A stretch of 64,000 nucleotides of DNA from Pseudoalteromonas piscicida (GCF_000238315.3 NZ_CP011924.1:3588501-3652500), one strand, 5' to 3'. Counted from the first letter of the stretch, positions 18,744-29,360 are shown. A program made the numbers and translations. Notes: generated from the sequence alone by a model not told the origin.

Positions 18744-21299
18744 TTCGTTATCAAAACTCTGGATAAAGGCTACACGTTCGTTGCCCTTATCCAGCATTTG
18801 CTGTTTGCCAAAAAAAAGCTGCAAGCCATGCTTTTCCAGCAAGCTTCTAAAGTTTAAAATCGCAGGACCCCGGGCGATGACCTTAATACTCTTCACCTTA
18901 GTAACGGCTAAAATACCTTGTAATTGAACCTCATAACTCGTTTGCTGTAAGACGCGTTTACTAAACGTCGAGCTTAATAAGATATAGGTAAAGTCAACTT
19001 GGCTGATTAGGGTTAGATCGCAGCGATCTTTACCAAAATTATTCAAGCCAATAGGGATCCCCATATCGGCTAGGGCTCTGAGATTTAATACCTGTTGACT
19101 AGAAGCAAAGCGAATTTCGCTTTCTTCGAAGAGCAAACAAAGTGGTTTGTCTTGCCGCTTAAGCTGCTGCTTTAGCGCGTCAAAATGTGCGCTTTCTAGT
19201 AACATTGCAGAGCAGCCAAATAGCATATCTTCATCGCGGCTAAGGGCAATTTCTTGCGCTTTGTTAAGTAGGTGCAATTCAATTTCAAGCAGTTGAGATT
19301 TTTCTGCGGCAAACTTTTTCAGAATATCAAAACTGGTGCTGCCTAACACTGGATGCTCGCCAAAGGCTTCCAAAAAGCCAATTGGTTGGGCGTTATCAGA
19401 CCAGTTCACGATTTCAGTACAGCGGAAGTGGGTAGGGAGCTTATCTAAGTGATGCTGCTCTTGCTGCTTTTGAGCATTTGAGCTTGCGGTTAGCAATGGA
19501 TGATAAAATTCATAGCGACCACGGCCAGCGTTTTTAGCATAGTACATTGCCGCATCGGCATCTCTGATGATTTCATCGGTGTTACGGTATAGCTTATTAC
19601 TGTAGGTGATCCCTATGCTGGCACCGCTTTGCATGCATACCCCCTTCAAACAGAAAGGTTGCTGCATGACTTTGATAATGCGCTTGGCGACATCTTCCGC
19701 TTGCTGACGATCGGTTAGGTGATCAAGTAAGATCACGAATTCATCACCAGCAAGTCGAGCTAATAAATCGTGTTCACGAATACACTCTAAGAATGACTGT
19801 GCCACCCACACCAAAAACTGATCACCAGCTTGGTGACCTAATTCATCATTAATGTCTTTAAACTTATCTAAGTCGATAAACAGAACGGCAAAATTATCTT
19901 CGGGATAACGATGATGTTTCTTTAGCGTCTTTTCGAGCTGAGTTAAAAACAAACTACGGTTTGGAAGACCCGTGAGTGAATCATGATGAGCATCATGATA
20001 AAGCTGTTGCTCAATCTTTTTGCGTTCTTCCATCTGCATTTGCAGGTGTAAATTGGCTTGCTGTAACTCTTTGGTTTTTTCCGCAACTCGATGTTCTAGC
20101 TGCTGGTGACTGATCTTAAGTGCTTGGTTCGCTAGATGCGTTTGTAGTACAGAGGCAATCTGATTAGATACAAAAGAGATCAGCTCTACATCATCATAAT
20201 TAAACTCGTGTTTGTGCTCATAAGCCTGACATGCGATCAGGCCGATGACGCCAGTAGCGGTTTTTAATGGTGCACCAAGCCAGCTGGTTGCTGCAAGCTT
20301 GTGGTTATAGCCTGCTGGGCGCTCTACTGTTCCCTCTAGTGCTAAGGATTTGGCGCGGGTACTGTCTATTAACTGGCTTTGCTCAGTACGAATGACCAGC
20401 TCACTATACCCTTTTGCAAATGGGCGAGGGTTATAATTGGTTTTTTCATCAACGCTATACGGGAAGGTAAGCCAATTCGTCTCTTTATCGTAAAGCGCTA
20501 TGTAGAGGTTGTCGGCAAAAGTAATAGAACGAATAATGTCGTGAACTTGTTGGTAAACATCGTCAATATCGGAGAACTGGGTTGCTAATTCAGAAATCTT
20601 GAATAAGATTTGCTGTCTTTCTAGCGCACGCTTGCGGTTTTCTATCTCTTTATTAAGTGCTTCATTACTTTGCATTAGTGCCCGCGTGCGAATTTTCACT
20701 TCAGACTCTAGTAACTCACGCTTTTTAACGCGTTCAATTGCTGTGGCCAGATACAGTGACATGACTTCAAGCAACTCAACTTGATGATCGCTGTAGGATT
20801 GCTCTGCTTCGTAGCTTTGCGATACCATCACGCCAATAATTGCGCCGTCGCGATAGATAGGTACACCCACCCAATGCTCTGCTTGACTGCCCATTATCTT
20901 AAACTCGCCAGCATTGGCTCGCGATAGCATGTCATCTTTGGTGAGATAAACGGTTTCGCCGGTTTTAAATACAAAGCCAGTCACACCATCTTTAAAGTGA
21001 TGTGCTTCATGAAGTGGGACAGAAATACCGTCTTTTTCATCAACAAAATACGATAGCTCAAGCGCTTGAGTAAAGCGATTTTGCAGGACAACATAAAAGC
21101 TTTTGCTGGGTAAATATTGAGATAGAATATTGTGGATTGCGGGATACAACAGGGTAAGCTCAGCAACAGTACTAGCCTGTTCTGATAACTGAATTAATGT
21201 GTATTGAAGTTGAGACTTTCTTTTATACTTTTTGAGTAAAGACTCTAATCTGGCGGTTCGCCGAGATAGTCTCCTAACCTGCTGTTGTGGCTCTTCCAA
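18729..21299 (-). CDS. GAF-GAF-GGDEF protein with degenerate EAL domain
   Basis: The 856-residue cytoplasmic protein contains an N-terminal coiled coil, GAF domains at about 40-190 and 230-390, and a second coiled coil. A GGDEF domain follows with active site AGDEF (517-521) and an intact inhibitory RxxD (REHD, 508-511). The C-terminal ~210 residues align with EAL domains but lack every key residue. No EAL motif is present, DDFG is replaced by NNFG, the IKIDR lysine is lost (ILLSS), and AEGIE reads ARGPA. Diguanylate cyclase activity is possible, since some AGDEF enzymes work; phosphodiesterase activity is not expected. The start appears to be TTG, because no Met occurs before residue 124 and a stop lies just upstream. 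Confidence 0.85.
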   Translation of the reverse strand: MEEPQQQVRRLSRRTARLESLLKKYKRKSQLQYTLIQLSEQASTVAELTLLYPAIHNILSQYLPSKSFYVVLQNRFTQALELSYFVDEKDGISVPLHEAHHFKDGVTGFVFKTGETVYLTKDDMLSRANAGEFKIMGSQAEHWVGVPIYRDGAIIGVMVSQSYEAEQSYSDHQVELLEVMSLYLATAIERVKKRELLESEVKIRTRALMQSNEALNKEIENRKRALERQQILFKISELATQFSDIDDVYQQVHDIIRSITFADNLYIALYDKETNWLTFPYSVDEKTNYNPRPFAKGYSELVIRTEQSQLIDSTRAKSLALEGTVERPAGYNHKLAATSWLGAPLKTATGVIGLIACQAYEHKHEFNYDDVELISFVSNQIASVLQTHLANQALKISHQQLEHRVAEKTKELQQANLHLQMQMEERKKIEQQLYHDAHHDSLTGLPNRSLFLTQLEKTLKKHHRYPEDNFAVLFIDLDKFKDINDELGHQAGDQFLVWVAQSFLECIREHDLLARLAGDEFVILLDHLTDRQQAEDVAKRIIKVMQQPFCLKGVCMQSGASIGITYSNKLYRNTDEIIRDADAAMYYAKNAGRGRYEFYHPLLTASSNAQKQQEQHHLDKLPTHFRCTEIVNWSDNAQPIGFLEAFGEHPVLGSTSFDILKKFAAEKSQLLEIELHLLNKAQEIALSRDEDMLFGCSAMLLESAHFDALKQQLKRQDKPLCLLFEESEIRFASSQQVLNLRALADMGIPIGLNNFGKDRCDLTLISQVDFTYILLSSTFSKRVLQQTSYEVQLQGILAVTKVKSIKVIARGPAILNFRSLLEKHGLQLFFGKQQMLDKGNERVAFIQSFDNESVPS

Positions 21300-21520
21300 T
21301 GACGAAACCAGTTCTTATTGTTGTTTAATTATTGAGCTTAATAGTTTCACTTTTAGCCGAGACGGTCAAGTGTAAATTTCTCATTCCTGTTCGCTTTATA
21401 AAGCGATATCAAACCAGTGTTAATCACGGCTTTGATGACACTATATTGAGACGAAAATGCAGCGATAAACGCTGCACTGTCCAATAAGTCTTTCTACCCT
21501 AAATACAGAAGTTGAAATAC

Positions 21521-21913
21521 TTATTTACTTGTCATGAAATCGATTGCTGCTGCAATCTCATCATCCGAGCAGTTCATACAAGTACCGCGAGGAGGCATTG
21601 CATTGAAGCCATTGATCGCATGATCTAGTAATACGTCTTTACCTTTCGCTAGGCGCGGTGCCCAATCGTCGGCTGTTTTTGGTGCACCTAATGCGCCGGT
21701 GCCGTGACAAGCGAAACATGCCGCTTGATAAACCTGCTCACCTGAACGAGGTCCAGATGGCTCGGCTTCTGCTGCACTTTCAGCACCAGCTAAATATACT
21801 GAGCCGATAGGCTGAAGACGTTTCTTAATCGCTTCTTCAGTTAAAGAATTGTCGTATGGTTGCGCAACTGCGGCTGTTGATAGCAATAAAAGTGCTGCTG
21901 AAAGTTTTTTCAT
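21521..21913 (-). CDS. Cytochrome c5-type monohaem cytochrome
   Basis: The 130-residue periplasmic electron carrier has a signal peptide (MKKLSAALLLLSTAAVAQ) and a single haem site CFACH (Cys66, Cys69, His70). The likely sixth ligand is Met in FNAMPPRG. The pair CMNC after it is the extra disulfide typical of cytochrome c5. It is monocistronic. The ~240 bases between it and elbB hold small inverted repeats such as ATGGTT-AA-AACCAT but no recognised gene. Confidence 0.88.
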   Translation of the reverse strand: MKKLSAALLLLSTAAVAQPYDNSLTEEAIKKRLQPIGSVYLAGAESAAEAEPSGPRSGEQVYQAACFACHGTGALGAPKTADDWAPRLAKGKDVLLDHAINGFNAMPPRGTCMNCSDDEIAAAIDFMTSK

Positions 21914-22157
21914 TTACCTTGCTCACTTCGTTTGAACGTGTTCAATCACGATAATGGATGACGGAATTATTGGGATTATAACGTCACCTGTTCATTTATA
22001 AAACGTAAACTTGAGTATAAATGGTTAAAACCATTAATTTATTGCGTTAGGGCAAGCTTTTTTGCCTAAATTTGCAATAACGTTAGGCCGAAACGTGAGT
22101 CACTCGGCGCTAACGCTTTCTTCTACTAATACAAGGAAAAGCCTGTATCGATCGCTT

Positions 22158-22808
22158 TTAGGCCATTTCGATTAACTTCGTCACCGCCTTCTCGATGCCT
22201 GTCGCGGCTTCAAGAATGGATGACGCCAGCATATATGCCGGTGTACTAATCACTTTTTCATTGTCATCAACGACGATCTCGGTCACTTCACAATCCACGT
22301 GCTTTGCACCAAGCGTATTAATTGCCGCTGCGGTATCAACATCATTGCCTATGGTCGCGAGCGTACCCGGTGTATGGATATGGGCGATGAGTGCTGGCGC
22401 AATACATAAGTAAGCAATAGGCTTTTGCTGGTGATTGAACTCACGACATACGCGCTTTACACTTTCGAGAATCGTAGAGTCTGCGCCTTTAAAGGCAAAA
22501 TCAGACAGATTCTTTGCTACGCCAAAACCTCCTGGTAATACCACAGCATCGAATTCGTCAGCACTTAATGTTTCCAGATCTGCAATTTCTCCGCGTGCAA
22601 TGCGGGCGGCTTCAATAAGAACATTACGACGTTCATCTTGTTCTTCACCGGTGATGTGATTGATCACATGGAATTGATCAATATTAGGTGCAAAGCACTG
22701 ATAGCTTGCCCCTGCTTTTTCAAGATTGAGTAGTGTTAATACTGACTCGTGGATCTCGGCACCGTCGAATACTCCACAGCCACTTAAAATTACCGCTACT
22801 TTTTTCAT
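22158..22808 (-). CDS. elbB: Glyoxalase ElbB (DJ-1/PfpI superfamily)
   Basis: The 216-residue protein matches ElbB across its length: KKVAVILSGCGVFDGAEIHE at the N terminus, FDAVVLPGGFGVAKNLSDFA, and the nucleophile-elbow cysteine in PIAYLCIAPALIAH. E. coli ElbB has weak glyoxalase activity and has been linked to isoprenoid production; its physiological role is not settled. Its promoter region shares the 432-base divergent gap with polA. Confidence 0.9.
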   Translation of the reverse strand: MKKVAVILSGCGVFDGAEIHESVLTLLNLEKAGASYQCFAPNIDQFHVINHITGEEQDERRNVLIEAARIARGEIADLETLSADEFDAVVLPGGFGVAKNLSDFAFKGADSTILESVKRVCREFNHQQKPIAYLCIAPALIAHIHTPGTLATIGNDVDTAAAINTLGAKHVDCEVTEIVVDDNEKVISTPAYMLASSILEAATGIEKAVTKLIEMA

Positions 22809-22990
22809 TCATTTCTCCCTTCAATGTCACATCATGCGCGCTATATGCATAAAAAGAATTATGCACGAATTAAAAAATTATAAAGGATCTTCTATGATCT
22901 TTGATCAATTGTGTTAGTATACTCCTCCGCTTGAGAAAATCAGGCTATTTTTTACTCACCCAGTTTGTTAAGCGTGACTAAAAAAATTCT

Positions 22991-22999
22991 TTATCCACA
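22991..22999 (+). promoter_or_regulatory. Perfect DnaA box upstream of polA
   Basis: TTATCCACA matches the strict DnaA consensus. It is the first of two in the 432-base gap between elbB and polA, which is AT-rich and also has three GATC sites within 25 bases (about 22884-22907). Protein binding is inferred. Confidence 0.6.
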
Positions 23000-23119
23000 A
23001 AGCGGTAAAGATAATAACAATAAAAAAGGCACAAAAAACGCAAGTAAATCAAAGTTTTAGTTTGCACTCTGACTTTTAAAACAAAGTTCCGGAGCGATTT
23101 TTCGTGTTTGTCTACAAAG

Positions 23120-23128
23120 TTATCCACA
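23120..23128 (+). promoter_or_regulatory. Second perfect DnaA box upstream of polA
   Basis: TTATCCACA occurs again in the same orientation, 129 bases after the first and 113 bases before the polA ATG. Downstream lie inverted repeats TTATCT/AGATAA (about 23142-23161) and GATAACG/CGTTTTATC. Confidence 0.6.
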
Positions 23129-23240
23129 GGTGCAGCACGATTTATCTAAATGATGAGATAACGCGAAACTCGTTTTATCTTGTGCCTTGTGGCATCCTTA
23201 CATTCTACTCCACAAAAGACTAATTTAGGATCCAATATTT

Positions 23241-25997
23241 ATGTCTCAGATCCCTCAAAATCCGTTGATCTTGGTTGATGGTTCTTCCTATTTATTTCGT
23301 GCTTATCATGCGCCACCACATTTAACAAATTCAAAAGGTGAAGCAACTGGTGCGATCTACGGTGTGATCAATATGCTTAAGAGTTTGCTTAAGCAATATC
23401 AACCAAGTCATATGGTAGTAGTCTTTGACGCTAAAGGGCCGACTTTTCGCAACGAAATGTATAGCGAATATAAAGCGCATCGCCCACCTATGCCGGATGA
23501 TCTGAGAACGCAAATTGAGCCGATCCACGAAATAATTAAAGCAATGGGCCTACCACTGGTAAGTATAAGTGGTGTTGAGGCTGATGACGTGATCGGTACA
23601 TTCTCTAAAATAGCGTCAGAGCAAAGTCGCCATGTGCTAATCAGCACTGGTGATAAGGATATGGCGCAATTGGTCAATGAACATGTCACGTTGATCAACA
23701 CAATGACGAATACGATCTTAGACCCTGAAGGGGTAGTGGATAAATTTGGTATTGGTCCTGACTTGATCATCGACTATCTCGCGTTAATGGGAGATAAGGT
23801 CGATAATATTCCGGGCGTACCTGGTGTTGGTGAAAAAACGGCATTGGCGATGCTTCAGGGGTTAGGCTCTATTGATTCGCTCTACGAAAACTTAGACAAA
23901 ATTGCTGATTTAGGTTTTCGTGGCTCAAAAACCATGGCGAAAAAACTAGAGGAACACCAAGCGCAGCTAAAATTGTCATATGAATTAGCCACCATTAAGC
24001 TGGATTGTGAAGTAGAGCAAGACTTAGAGCAATTTAAGATAGCTGAGATGGACAAAGATCGCTTAATCGAGCTATATGGTCAGTGTGAATTTAAGCGTTG
24101 GTTAGCTGAATTGCTGGATGGTCAGTCACAAGCTGATATCGTTGATGTGGAGGCTGAAGGGTCGGCGCCTGCAGCGGCGCAGGTCGGCACCCAATACGAG
24201 ACTATTTTGACAAAAGCACAGCTTGATGACTGGGTAACTAAGTTAAAAGCAGCCCAACTCATCGCTTTTGATACTGAAACCACCAGTGTTAACTATATGC
24301 AGGCGGATCTAGTAGGAATGAGCTTTGCGGTTGCACCGGGCGAAGCGGCTTACTTACCAATCAATCACGATTATGTGGGAGCGCCCGAGCAGCTTTCTCA
24401 AGATATGGTGTTTGAGATCATGGCACCACTACTTGCAGATCCTCAGATCAAAAAAGTGGGTCAAAATTTAAAATATGATCAAAGTGTGCTTGCTCGTGCA
24501 GGGCTTGAACTGCAGGGGATCGCTTTTGATACCATGTTGGAGTCTTACGTATTTAACAGTGTTGGAACTCGTCACGATATGGACTCCTTGGCGCTAAAAT
24601 ATTTAGGCCATAAAACCATTAGCTTTGAAGACATCGCTGGTAAAGGTAAGAACCAACTGACCTTTAACCAAATAGAGCTAGAAAAGGCGGCACCTTATGC
24701 CGCGGAAGACGCTGATATTACGCTGAGGTTACATCAACACCTTTGGCCGCTAATTGAAAAAGAAAATCGCCTTAAGCAAGTATTTACAGAAATTGAATTA
24801 CCGCTGCTGAGTGTACTTTCTCGCATTGAACGCACTGGTGTGCACATCGATGGTGATATGCTCGCAAAGCAAAGTATTGAGATTGAAAAACGCTTAGGTG
24901 AGCTTGAACAACAGGCCTTTGAAATTGCAGGTGAGGAGTTCAACCTGAGTTCAACAAAGCAATTGCAAGCGATATTGTTCGACAAACTTGAGCTGCCAGT
25001 GATTAAGAAAACGCCAAAAGGCGCGCCTTCAACGGCTGAAGAAGTGCTACAAGAGTTGGCGCATGATTATCCACTGCCAAAACTTATTATTGAGCATCGT
25101 GGCTTAGCTAAGCTAAAATCAACCTATACCGATAAACTACCAAAATTGGTTAATGCGGATACTGGTCGTGTGCACACTTCTTATCATCAAGCCGTTACCG
25201 CAACGGGCCGTCTAAGCTCAAGCGATCCTAATTTGCAAAATATTCCGATCCGTAATGAAGCCGGACGTCATATTCGTCAGGCATTTGTTGCCGACAATAA
25301 TAAACAAATCGTTGCGGCGGATTACAGCCAAATCGAGCTTAGGATCATGGCACATTTGTCACAAGACAAAGGGTTGTTGAGTGCCTTTGCTGAAGGTAAA
25401 GATGTACACAGTGCAACAGCGTCTGAAGTGTTTTCCGTGCCGCTTGAGGAAGTGACTTCTGATATGCGCCGAAAAGCCAAAGCGGTTAACTTTGGTCTGA
25501 TCTATGGCATGAGTGCGTTTGGTCTGTCACGTCAGTTAGATATTCCAAGAAATGAAGCGCAACATTATATGGATATGTACTTTGAACGCTTCCCTGGTGT
25601 ATTAGAGTATATGGAGCGTACGCGTGAAGAGGCTGCTGATAAAGGGTATGTAGAAACCTTATTCGGTCGCCGCTTGTATCTACCGGATATCAATGCGCGT
25701 AATGGCGCTCGCAGAAAAGCAGCAGAGCGTGCAGCCATCAATGCACCGATGCAGGGCACTGCGGCGGACATCATCAAAAAAGCGATGATTAAAGTGGATG
25801 AATGGCTACAAAGCTGTGATAGCAATGATATCCAGTTGCTCATGCAAGTGCACGATGAATTAGTGTTTGAAGTACACAGCGATAAAGTTGCTGAATACAG
25901 TGAAAAGATCTGCGAGCTGATGAGTGCAGCGGCAACACTTGATGTACCGTTATTAGTTGAAGCCGACAGTGGTGACAACTGGGAACAAGCGCACTAG
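23241..25997 (+). CDS. polA: DNA polymerase I
   Basis: The 918-residue repair and Okazaki-processing polymerase has all three domains. The 5'-3' exonuclease is at about 1-290 ([36 protein letters not shown]). The 3'-5' proofreading domain at about 320-515 has an intact FDTETTS motif. The polymerase at about 540-918 has [16 protein letters not shown] (motif A), [15 protein letters not shown] (O-helix) and [12 protein letters not shown] (motif C). The length is slightly below the usual 928. A strong hairpin follows the stop codon. Confidence 0.97.
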   Translation: MSQIPQNPLILVDGSSYLFRAYHAPPHLTNSKGEATGAIYGVINMLKSLLKQYQPSHMVVVFDAKGPTFRNEMYSEYKAHRPPMPDDLRTQIEPIHEIIKAMGLPLVSISGVEADDVIGTFSKIASEQSRHVLISTGDKDMAQLVNEHVTLINTMTNTILDPEGVVDKFGIGPDLIIDYLALMGDKVDNIPGVPGVGEKTALAMLQGLGSIDSLYENLDKIADLGFRGSKTMAKKLEEHQAQLKLSYELATIKLDCEVEQDLEQFKIAEMDKDRLIELYGQCEFKRWLAELLDGQSQADIVDVEAEGSAPAAAQVGTQYETILTKAQLDDWVTKLKAAQLIAFDTETTSVNYMQADLVGMSFAVAPGEAAYLPINHDYVGAPEQLSQDMVFEIMAPLLADPQIKKVGQNLKYDQSVLARAGLELQGIAFDTMLESYVFNSVGTRHDMDSLALKYLGHKTISFEDIAGKGKNQLTFNQIELEKAAPYAAEDADITLRLHQHLWPLIEKENRLKQVFTEIELPLLSVLSRIERTGVHIDGDMLAKQSIEIEKRLGELEQQAFEIAGEEFNLSSTKQLQAILFDKLELPVIKKTPKGAPSTAEEVLQELAHDYPLPKLIIEHRGLAKLKSTYTDKLPKLVNADTGRVHTSYHQAVTATGRLSSSDPNLQNIPIRNEAGRHIRQAFVADNNKQIVAADYSQIELRIMAHLSQDKGLLSAFAEGKDVHSATASEVFSVPLEEVTSDMRRKAKAVNFGLIYGMSAFGLSRQLDIPRNEAQHYMDMYFERFPGVLEYMERTREEAADKGYVETLFGRRLYLPDINARNGARRKAAERAAINAPMQGTAADIIKKAMIKVDEWLQSCDSNDIQLLMQVHDELVFEVHSDKVAEYSEKICELMSAAATLDVPLLVEADSGDNWEQAH

Positions 25998-26017
25998 TCA
26001 ATATTAAAATCTACCCG

Positions 26018-26048
26018 AGTTGCACTAGTCGATTAGACTAGTGCAACT
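26018..26048 (+). terminator. Hairpin after polA
   Basis: AGTTGCACTAGTC and GACTAGTGCAACT form a perfect 13-pair stem around GATTA, 20 bases after polA. It is followed by TCATTC rather than a full T tract, so it may act as a weak terminator or as an mRNA 3'-end stabiliser. Confidence 0.6.
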
Positions 26049-26197
26049 TCATTCATCTTTGTTTGCAAGTATACACTAGCAGCATAGCGTCTTAATTTTG
26101 TAGCTCCTGTTAATCTCCAGTAACAAAAAACAAATTAACGTTGAAAGTTTATCAAATTGGCTCAAGTTTTGCTTTTTGGTGTTTATTTCTGGACGTC

Positions 26198-26336
26198 TAT
26201 TTGTTATTGTTCGCGCCGTCCTCATCCTGTAGGACATCCTGTTGATGATGTATCTCTCGCAAGAGGATACAGTGTATTGATAGCTTCTCCCCAGATTGCT
26301 ATAGCGGCTCGTAATTTTTACGGGCCGTCTTTTTCT
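26198..26336 (+). ncRNA. Candidate small RNA between polA and yceI
   Basis: Three hairpins lie in a row in gene-free DNA: GTCCT/AGGAC (26218-26235), GTATC-TCTC-GCAA-GAG-GATAC (26250-26270), and a terminator CGGCTCGTAA/TTACGGGCCG (26305-26327) followed by TCTTTTTCT. This is the layout of a trans-acting sRNA ending in an intrinsic terminator. The locus after polA is where Spot 42 (enterobacteria, vibrios) and ErsA (Pseudomonas) are encoded, but sequence similarity to either was not recognised. A clear -35/-10 pair was not found, so the 5' end is approximate. Confidence 0.55.
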
Positions 26337-26355
26337 CCTCTTGAACAAATCAATT

Positions 26356-26390
26356 TCTAGTCTTAGATCAAGAATAATATCTAGTCTTAG
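26356..26390 (+). repeat. Paired direct repeat upstream of yceI
   Basis: TCTAGTCTTAG occurs twice (26356-26366 and 26380-26390), 24 bases apart start to start. It lies after the sRNA candidate and about 100 bases before yceI. The spacing is close to two helical turns, which would suit a regulator bound as tandem units, but no regulator is known. Confidence 0.45.
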
Positions 26391-26484
26391 CCATCAGTTT
26401 ATGATTAAAGGTTTATTTAATTTGCACTGCGTTTTACACTGAGCGCTCAAATGCAATTCACTCTCATTTCATAAGGAAGTCGTC

Positions 26485-27054
26485 ATGCTAAAGTACCTTC
26501 TTTTAGGTAGTGCACTTATTTCTTCTCAGGCGTTCGCAGCTTGGCAATTTAATCAACAACAAAGCGATGTTAGTTTTGTGTCTGTGAAACAGACTAGCGT
26601 TGCAGAAGTACATCATTTTAAAACGATAGATGGTACATTATCTGCTAAAGGCGAGCTTGAGGTTAATATTGACCTGGCAAGCGTTGAAACGATGATCCCG
26701 ATCCGTAATGAACGCATGCAAAAGATGCTGTTCAATGTAGCGCAACACCCAAAGGCGAAAGTTAACGCTGATGTTTCTGAAGTGCTTGCTAAACTTAAAG
26801 CTGGTACACAAAAAATCAATGATGTGACAGCAACATTGACACTGCATGGTCAGATCCAAAAGATCAGCCTAGACTTACTGATAACGAAAAGTGCTAATGG
26901 CTTGGTGGTTACACCGGTACATGCATTTATTCTAGATTCAAAGCAGTTTGGGTTAGATAAAGGGATTGAAGCGCTACGAGAAATTGCGGGTCTGAAGACT
27001 ATCGCGACTAGCGTGCCTGTTAGCTTCAACTTGGTTTTTGATGAACAAAATTGA
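26485..27054 (+). CDS. YceI family periplasmic lipid-binding-type protein
   Basis: The 189-residue protein has a signal peptide (MLKYLLLGSALISSQAFA) and a YceI-fold lipocalin-like barrel: WQFNQQQSDVSFVSVKQTSV, HHFKTIDGTLSAKGELEVNIDLASVET, RNERMQKMLFNVAQHPKA, and a C-terminal AGLKTIATSVPVSFNL. YceI proteins bind polyisoprenoid lipids such as ubiquinone precursors in some species. AAGGAAG lies before the ATG. Its 3' end overlaps the DUF1285 gene by 14 bases. Confidence 0.85.
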   Translation: MLKYLLLGSALISSQAFAAWQFNQQQSDVSFVSVKQTSVAEVHHFKTIDGTLSAKGELEVNIDLASVETMIPIRNERMQKMLFNVAQHPKAKVNADVSEVLAKLKAGTQKINDVTATLTLHGQIQKISLDLLITKSANGLVVTPVHAFILDSKQFGLDKGIEALREIAGLKTIATSVPVSFNLVFDEQN

Positions 27055-27571
27055 TGCGTTAATCAAACAGTATGTTACGAATCATGCGCCGACCGAAAAT
27101 TGGTCGGCGCCGTCGTGCGGTTTTTCTGACATCAAAATTGCGGCGGACGGTCGTTGGTTTCATCAAGGGCGTGAAATTAAACGGCAATCGCTAGTTGCCT
27201 TGTTTGCTAGTGTTTTAACCTTTGATGGTCAGCAGTATTGGTTAAAAACACCAGCAGAAAGTTGTGAGATAGAGGTGCTTGCTCATCCTTTTATTATCGA
27301 GCAATGGCGTTATTGTGATGATGCATCGGCTTTGGAGTTATCACCTTGTATTATCGCGATAGATAATTTAGGCCGTGAATGGCCCATTTGTGATGTGTTT
27401 CCACTAGCCCTTGAGCATGTTAATGGGGGAGATATTCCATTTCTCACACTCAATTATGGTTTAACCGCTAGAATTTCACGAAATGTCTATTATCAGTGGG
27501 TTGAATTGCTCGAGGAAGATGAAAAAGGCTTTTATCTGATGTCGGCAAAGACGCGCTTTTATCTTAGCTAA
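27041..27571 (+). CDS. DUF1285 family protein
   Basis: The 176-residue protein matches DUF1285 in its WSAPSCGFSDIKIAADGRWFHQGREIKR opening and the QYWLKTPAE and LEVLAHPFII-type segments. It is probably cytoplasmic, with no signal peptide. Structures in this family show a two-domain beta-rich fold of unknown function. The ATG at 27041 lies inside the end of yceI, so the pair is probably co-translated. An upstream TTG at 27038 is in frame but less likely. Confidence 0.8.
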   Translation: MNKIDALIKQYVTNHAPTENWSAPSCGFSDIKIAADGRWFHQGREIKRQSLVALFASVLTFDGQQYWLKTPAESCEIEVLAHPFIIEQWRYCDDASALELSPCIIAIDNLGREWPICDVFPLALEHVNGGDIPFLTLNYGLTARISRNVYYQWVELLEEDEKGFYLMSAKTRFYLS

Positions 27572-27589
27572 GCGCGCCCTACGTTTTGA

Positions 27590-28228
27590 TTATTCGCTCG
27601 CTTCTTCTTGAGCTTCTTTAACAAACGGACCTAAGTACCAATCATCCAGTTTCCACGCTAATTCGTTCAACCCGATGCCTTTCAAAGAAGAAAATGCGTG
27701 AACTGTGATATCACCGTCTATTTCAGATAGCGCACGACGTACTTGAAGTACTTCTGCTTTGCGCTTACCTTGTTTTAGCTTATCGGCTTTAGTCAACAAC
27801 GCCAATACCGGTATATTGCTGCCAGTCGCCCAGTTGATGAGATCCATATCGAGATCTTTAAGAGGGTGACGAATATCCATTAATACCACAATCCCTTTAA
27901 GACATTTTCGGCGTTGTAAATATTCACCTAATGCTTTTTGCCATTTCTTTTTCATCTCTAATGGGACTTTCGCAAAGCCATAGCCAGGTAAATCAATCAA
28001 ACGCTGATCTTCACCTAGAGAAAAAGTATTAATAAGCTGAGTCCGGCCAGGTGTTTTACTGGTGCGTGCCAGCTTTTGGTCTGTAAGCGTATTGAGCGCG
28101 CTCGACTTACCAGCGTTAGAACGACCCGCAAAAGCAACTTCAATTCCAGTGTCTGGTGGCAGTTTACTGATATCTGGGGTACTTGTGATAAATTGTGCCT
28201 GATTGTATTTAACGCGAGATTTTAGCAC
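27590..28228 (-). CDS. engB: Ribosome biogenesis GTPase EngB (YihA/YsxC)
   Basis: The 212-residue GTPase is needed for large ribosomal subunit assembly. The P loop is [12 protein letters not shown], followed by G2 [11 protein letters not shown]3 [11 protein letters not shown]4 TKADKL and the G5-like FSSLKGIG. The start is GTG at 28228 with AGGAG five bases upstream. polA-engB neighbourhood is conserved in gammaproteobacteria, although here two genes and an RNA candidate lie between them. Confidence 0.95.
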   Translation of the reverse strand: MLKSRVKYNQAQFITSTPDISKLPPDTGIEVAFAGRSNAGKSSALNTLTDQKLARTSKTPGRTQLINTFSLGEDQRLIDLPGYGFAKVPLEMKKKWQKALGEYLQRRKCLKGIVVLMDIRHPLKDLDMDLINWATGSNIPVLALLTKADKLKQGKRKAEVLQVRRALSEIDGDITVHAFSSLKGIGLNELAWKLDDWYLGPFVKEAQEEASE

Positions 28229-28681
28229 GCTGACTCCTAACTGATTAAACTTTCGCGGATGGAATTGCGTATTTTATAACAGTATGACGGAAACCAAAAG
28301 CATTGTGAGGTTTGTTCTAAACACCGCTTTTGTTGCTAATTGGCAGAAGCGTCGTGCCAATATTAATTAATCTAGGTCAAGTCCCTATAAATTATAAGCT
28401 TAATATGGGCAGAAAACGTGCCAGAGAAAGTAATATCGTGTAGAATGTAGAAATTGCAATGTCAATCTAAAGTGTATACCTATCAGTAGTCACTGCTGAG
28501 CAAGGCGTATTTAGATGGATCGGTGCTGTTTGGCGTTATATTTGCTAAGTTTGCATGTATGATTCATCTGATTAACATAACAACCTAATTAGTACTGATT
28601 GGTATTATTTGCCCGAGCAATAAAGAGAGCGACTTTGTTCGCGAGGGTACAAATTACAGGGTCGGAAACAGAGAATTTACC
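28229..28681 (+). other. Divergent intergenic region between engB and cytochrome c4
   Basis: This 453-base stretch has no convincing reading frame. It must hold the promoters of both divergent genes. TTAAT-CTAG-GTCAA (28367-28380) is an FNR-type half-match (8 of 10 consensus positions) but lies ~300 bases from the cytochrome start. No terminator-ended RNA was recognised. Confidence 0.4.
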
Positions 28682-29314
28682 ATGAAAAAAATAGCATTAA
28701 CTTTAACAATGTTGCTTGGTACGTTGTCAGCAAGCAACGCATCGGCATTCGATGGTGACGCGGAAGCAGGTAAAGCAAAGTCTGCAACGTGTGCAGCATG
28801 TCACGGTCCAGATGGCAATGCCCCTGTGACTATGTATCCTAAAATCGCAGGTCAGCATGCAGATTATATCTATAAGCAGCTACAAGAGTTTAAGCTAGGT
28901 ATGACGTCTGGTGGTAAAGAAGGGCGTATGGATCCTGTGATGAGTGGTATGGCTATGCCGCTGTCAGATCAAGATATGAAAGATTTAGCCGCATACTTCT
29001 CTTCTTTATCTATGTCTGCTGGTTCAACGCCGGAAGATGTTGTTGCTGCAGGTCAGAAGCTATATAAAGCCGGTGATGCTGAGCGTGGTATTCCAGCTTG
29101 CGCTGCGTGTCACGGTCCTCGTGGTAACGGTACTTCTTTAGCTAAGTTCCCTAAAGTGTCATTCCAGCACCCTGAGTACATCAAATCACAGCTTGAGAAG
29201 TTCCGTGATGGCACTCGTAACAATGACATGAATGGTATGATGCGTGATATCGCGCAGAAGCTTACAGACAAAGACATCGAAGTATTATCTAAGTACTTAG
29301 GTGGTCTACACTAA
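28682..29314 (+). CDS. Dihaem cytochrome c4
   Basis: The 210-residue periplasmic protein has a signal peptide (ending SNASAFDG) and two homologous cytochrome domains, each with CAACHGP (first at Cys37-His41, second near residue 141). Axial methionines are likely in MSGMAMPL and MNGMMRD. Cytochrome c4 carries electrons to terminal oxidases. The gene lies beside engB, as in Pseudomonas and other gammaproteobacteria. A strong terminator follows. Confidence 0.92.
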   Translation: MKKIALTLTMLLGTLSASNASAFDGDAEAGKAKSATCAACHGPDGNAPVTMYPKIAGQHADYIYKQLQEFKLGMTSGGKEGRMDPVMSGMAMPLSDQDMKDLAAYFSSLSMSAGSTPEDVVAAGQKLYKAGDAERGIPACAACHGPRGNGTSLAKFPKVSFQHPEYIKSQLEKFRDGTRNNDMNGMMRDIAQKLTDKDIEVLSKYLGGLH

Positions 29315-29360
29315 AGTCGTATAGTGAGTTTACCTCTCTCAGTGTAAACTCTTACTATTG

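Noticed and set aside
22809..23240. Possible replication origin upstream of polA
   Set aside because: Only two strict DnaA boxes and no clear unwinding element with ordered boxes; dnaA, mnmG and parAB are not in the window.
26198..26336. CsrB-type RNA for the post-polA candidate
   Set aside because: It has only three GGA motifs, mostly in stems, unlike the ten repeated sites at 29.6-29.9 kb.
28367..28380. FNR site controlling cytochrome c4
   Set aside because: The match is imperfect and the distance of ~300 bases from the start codon is too large for a confident call.
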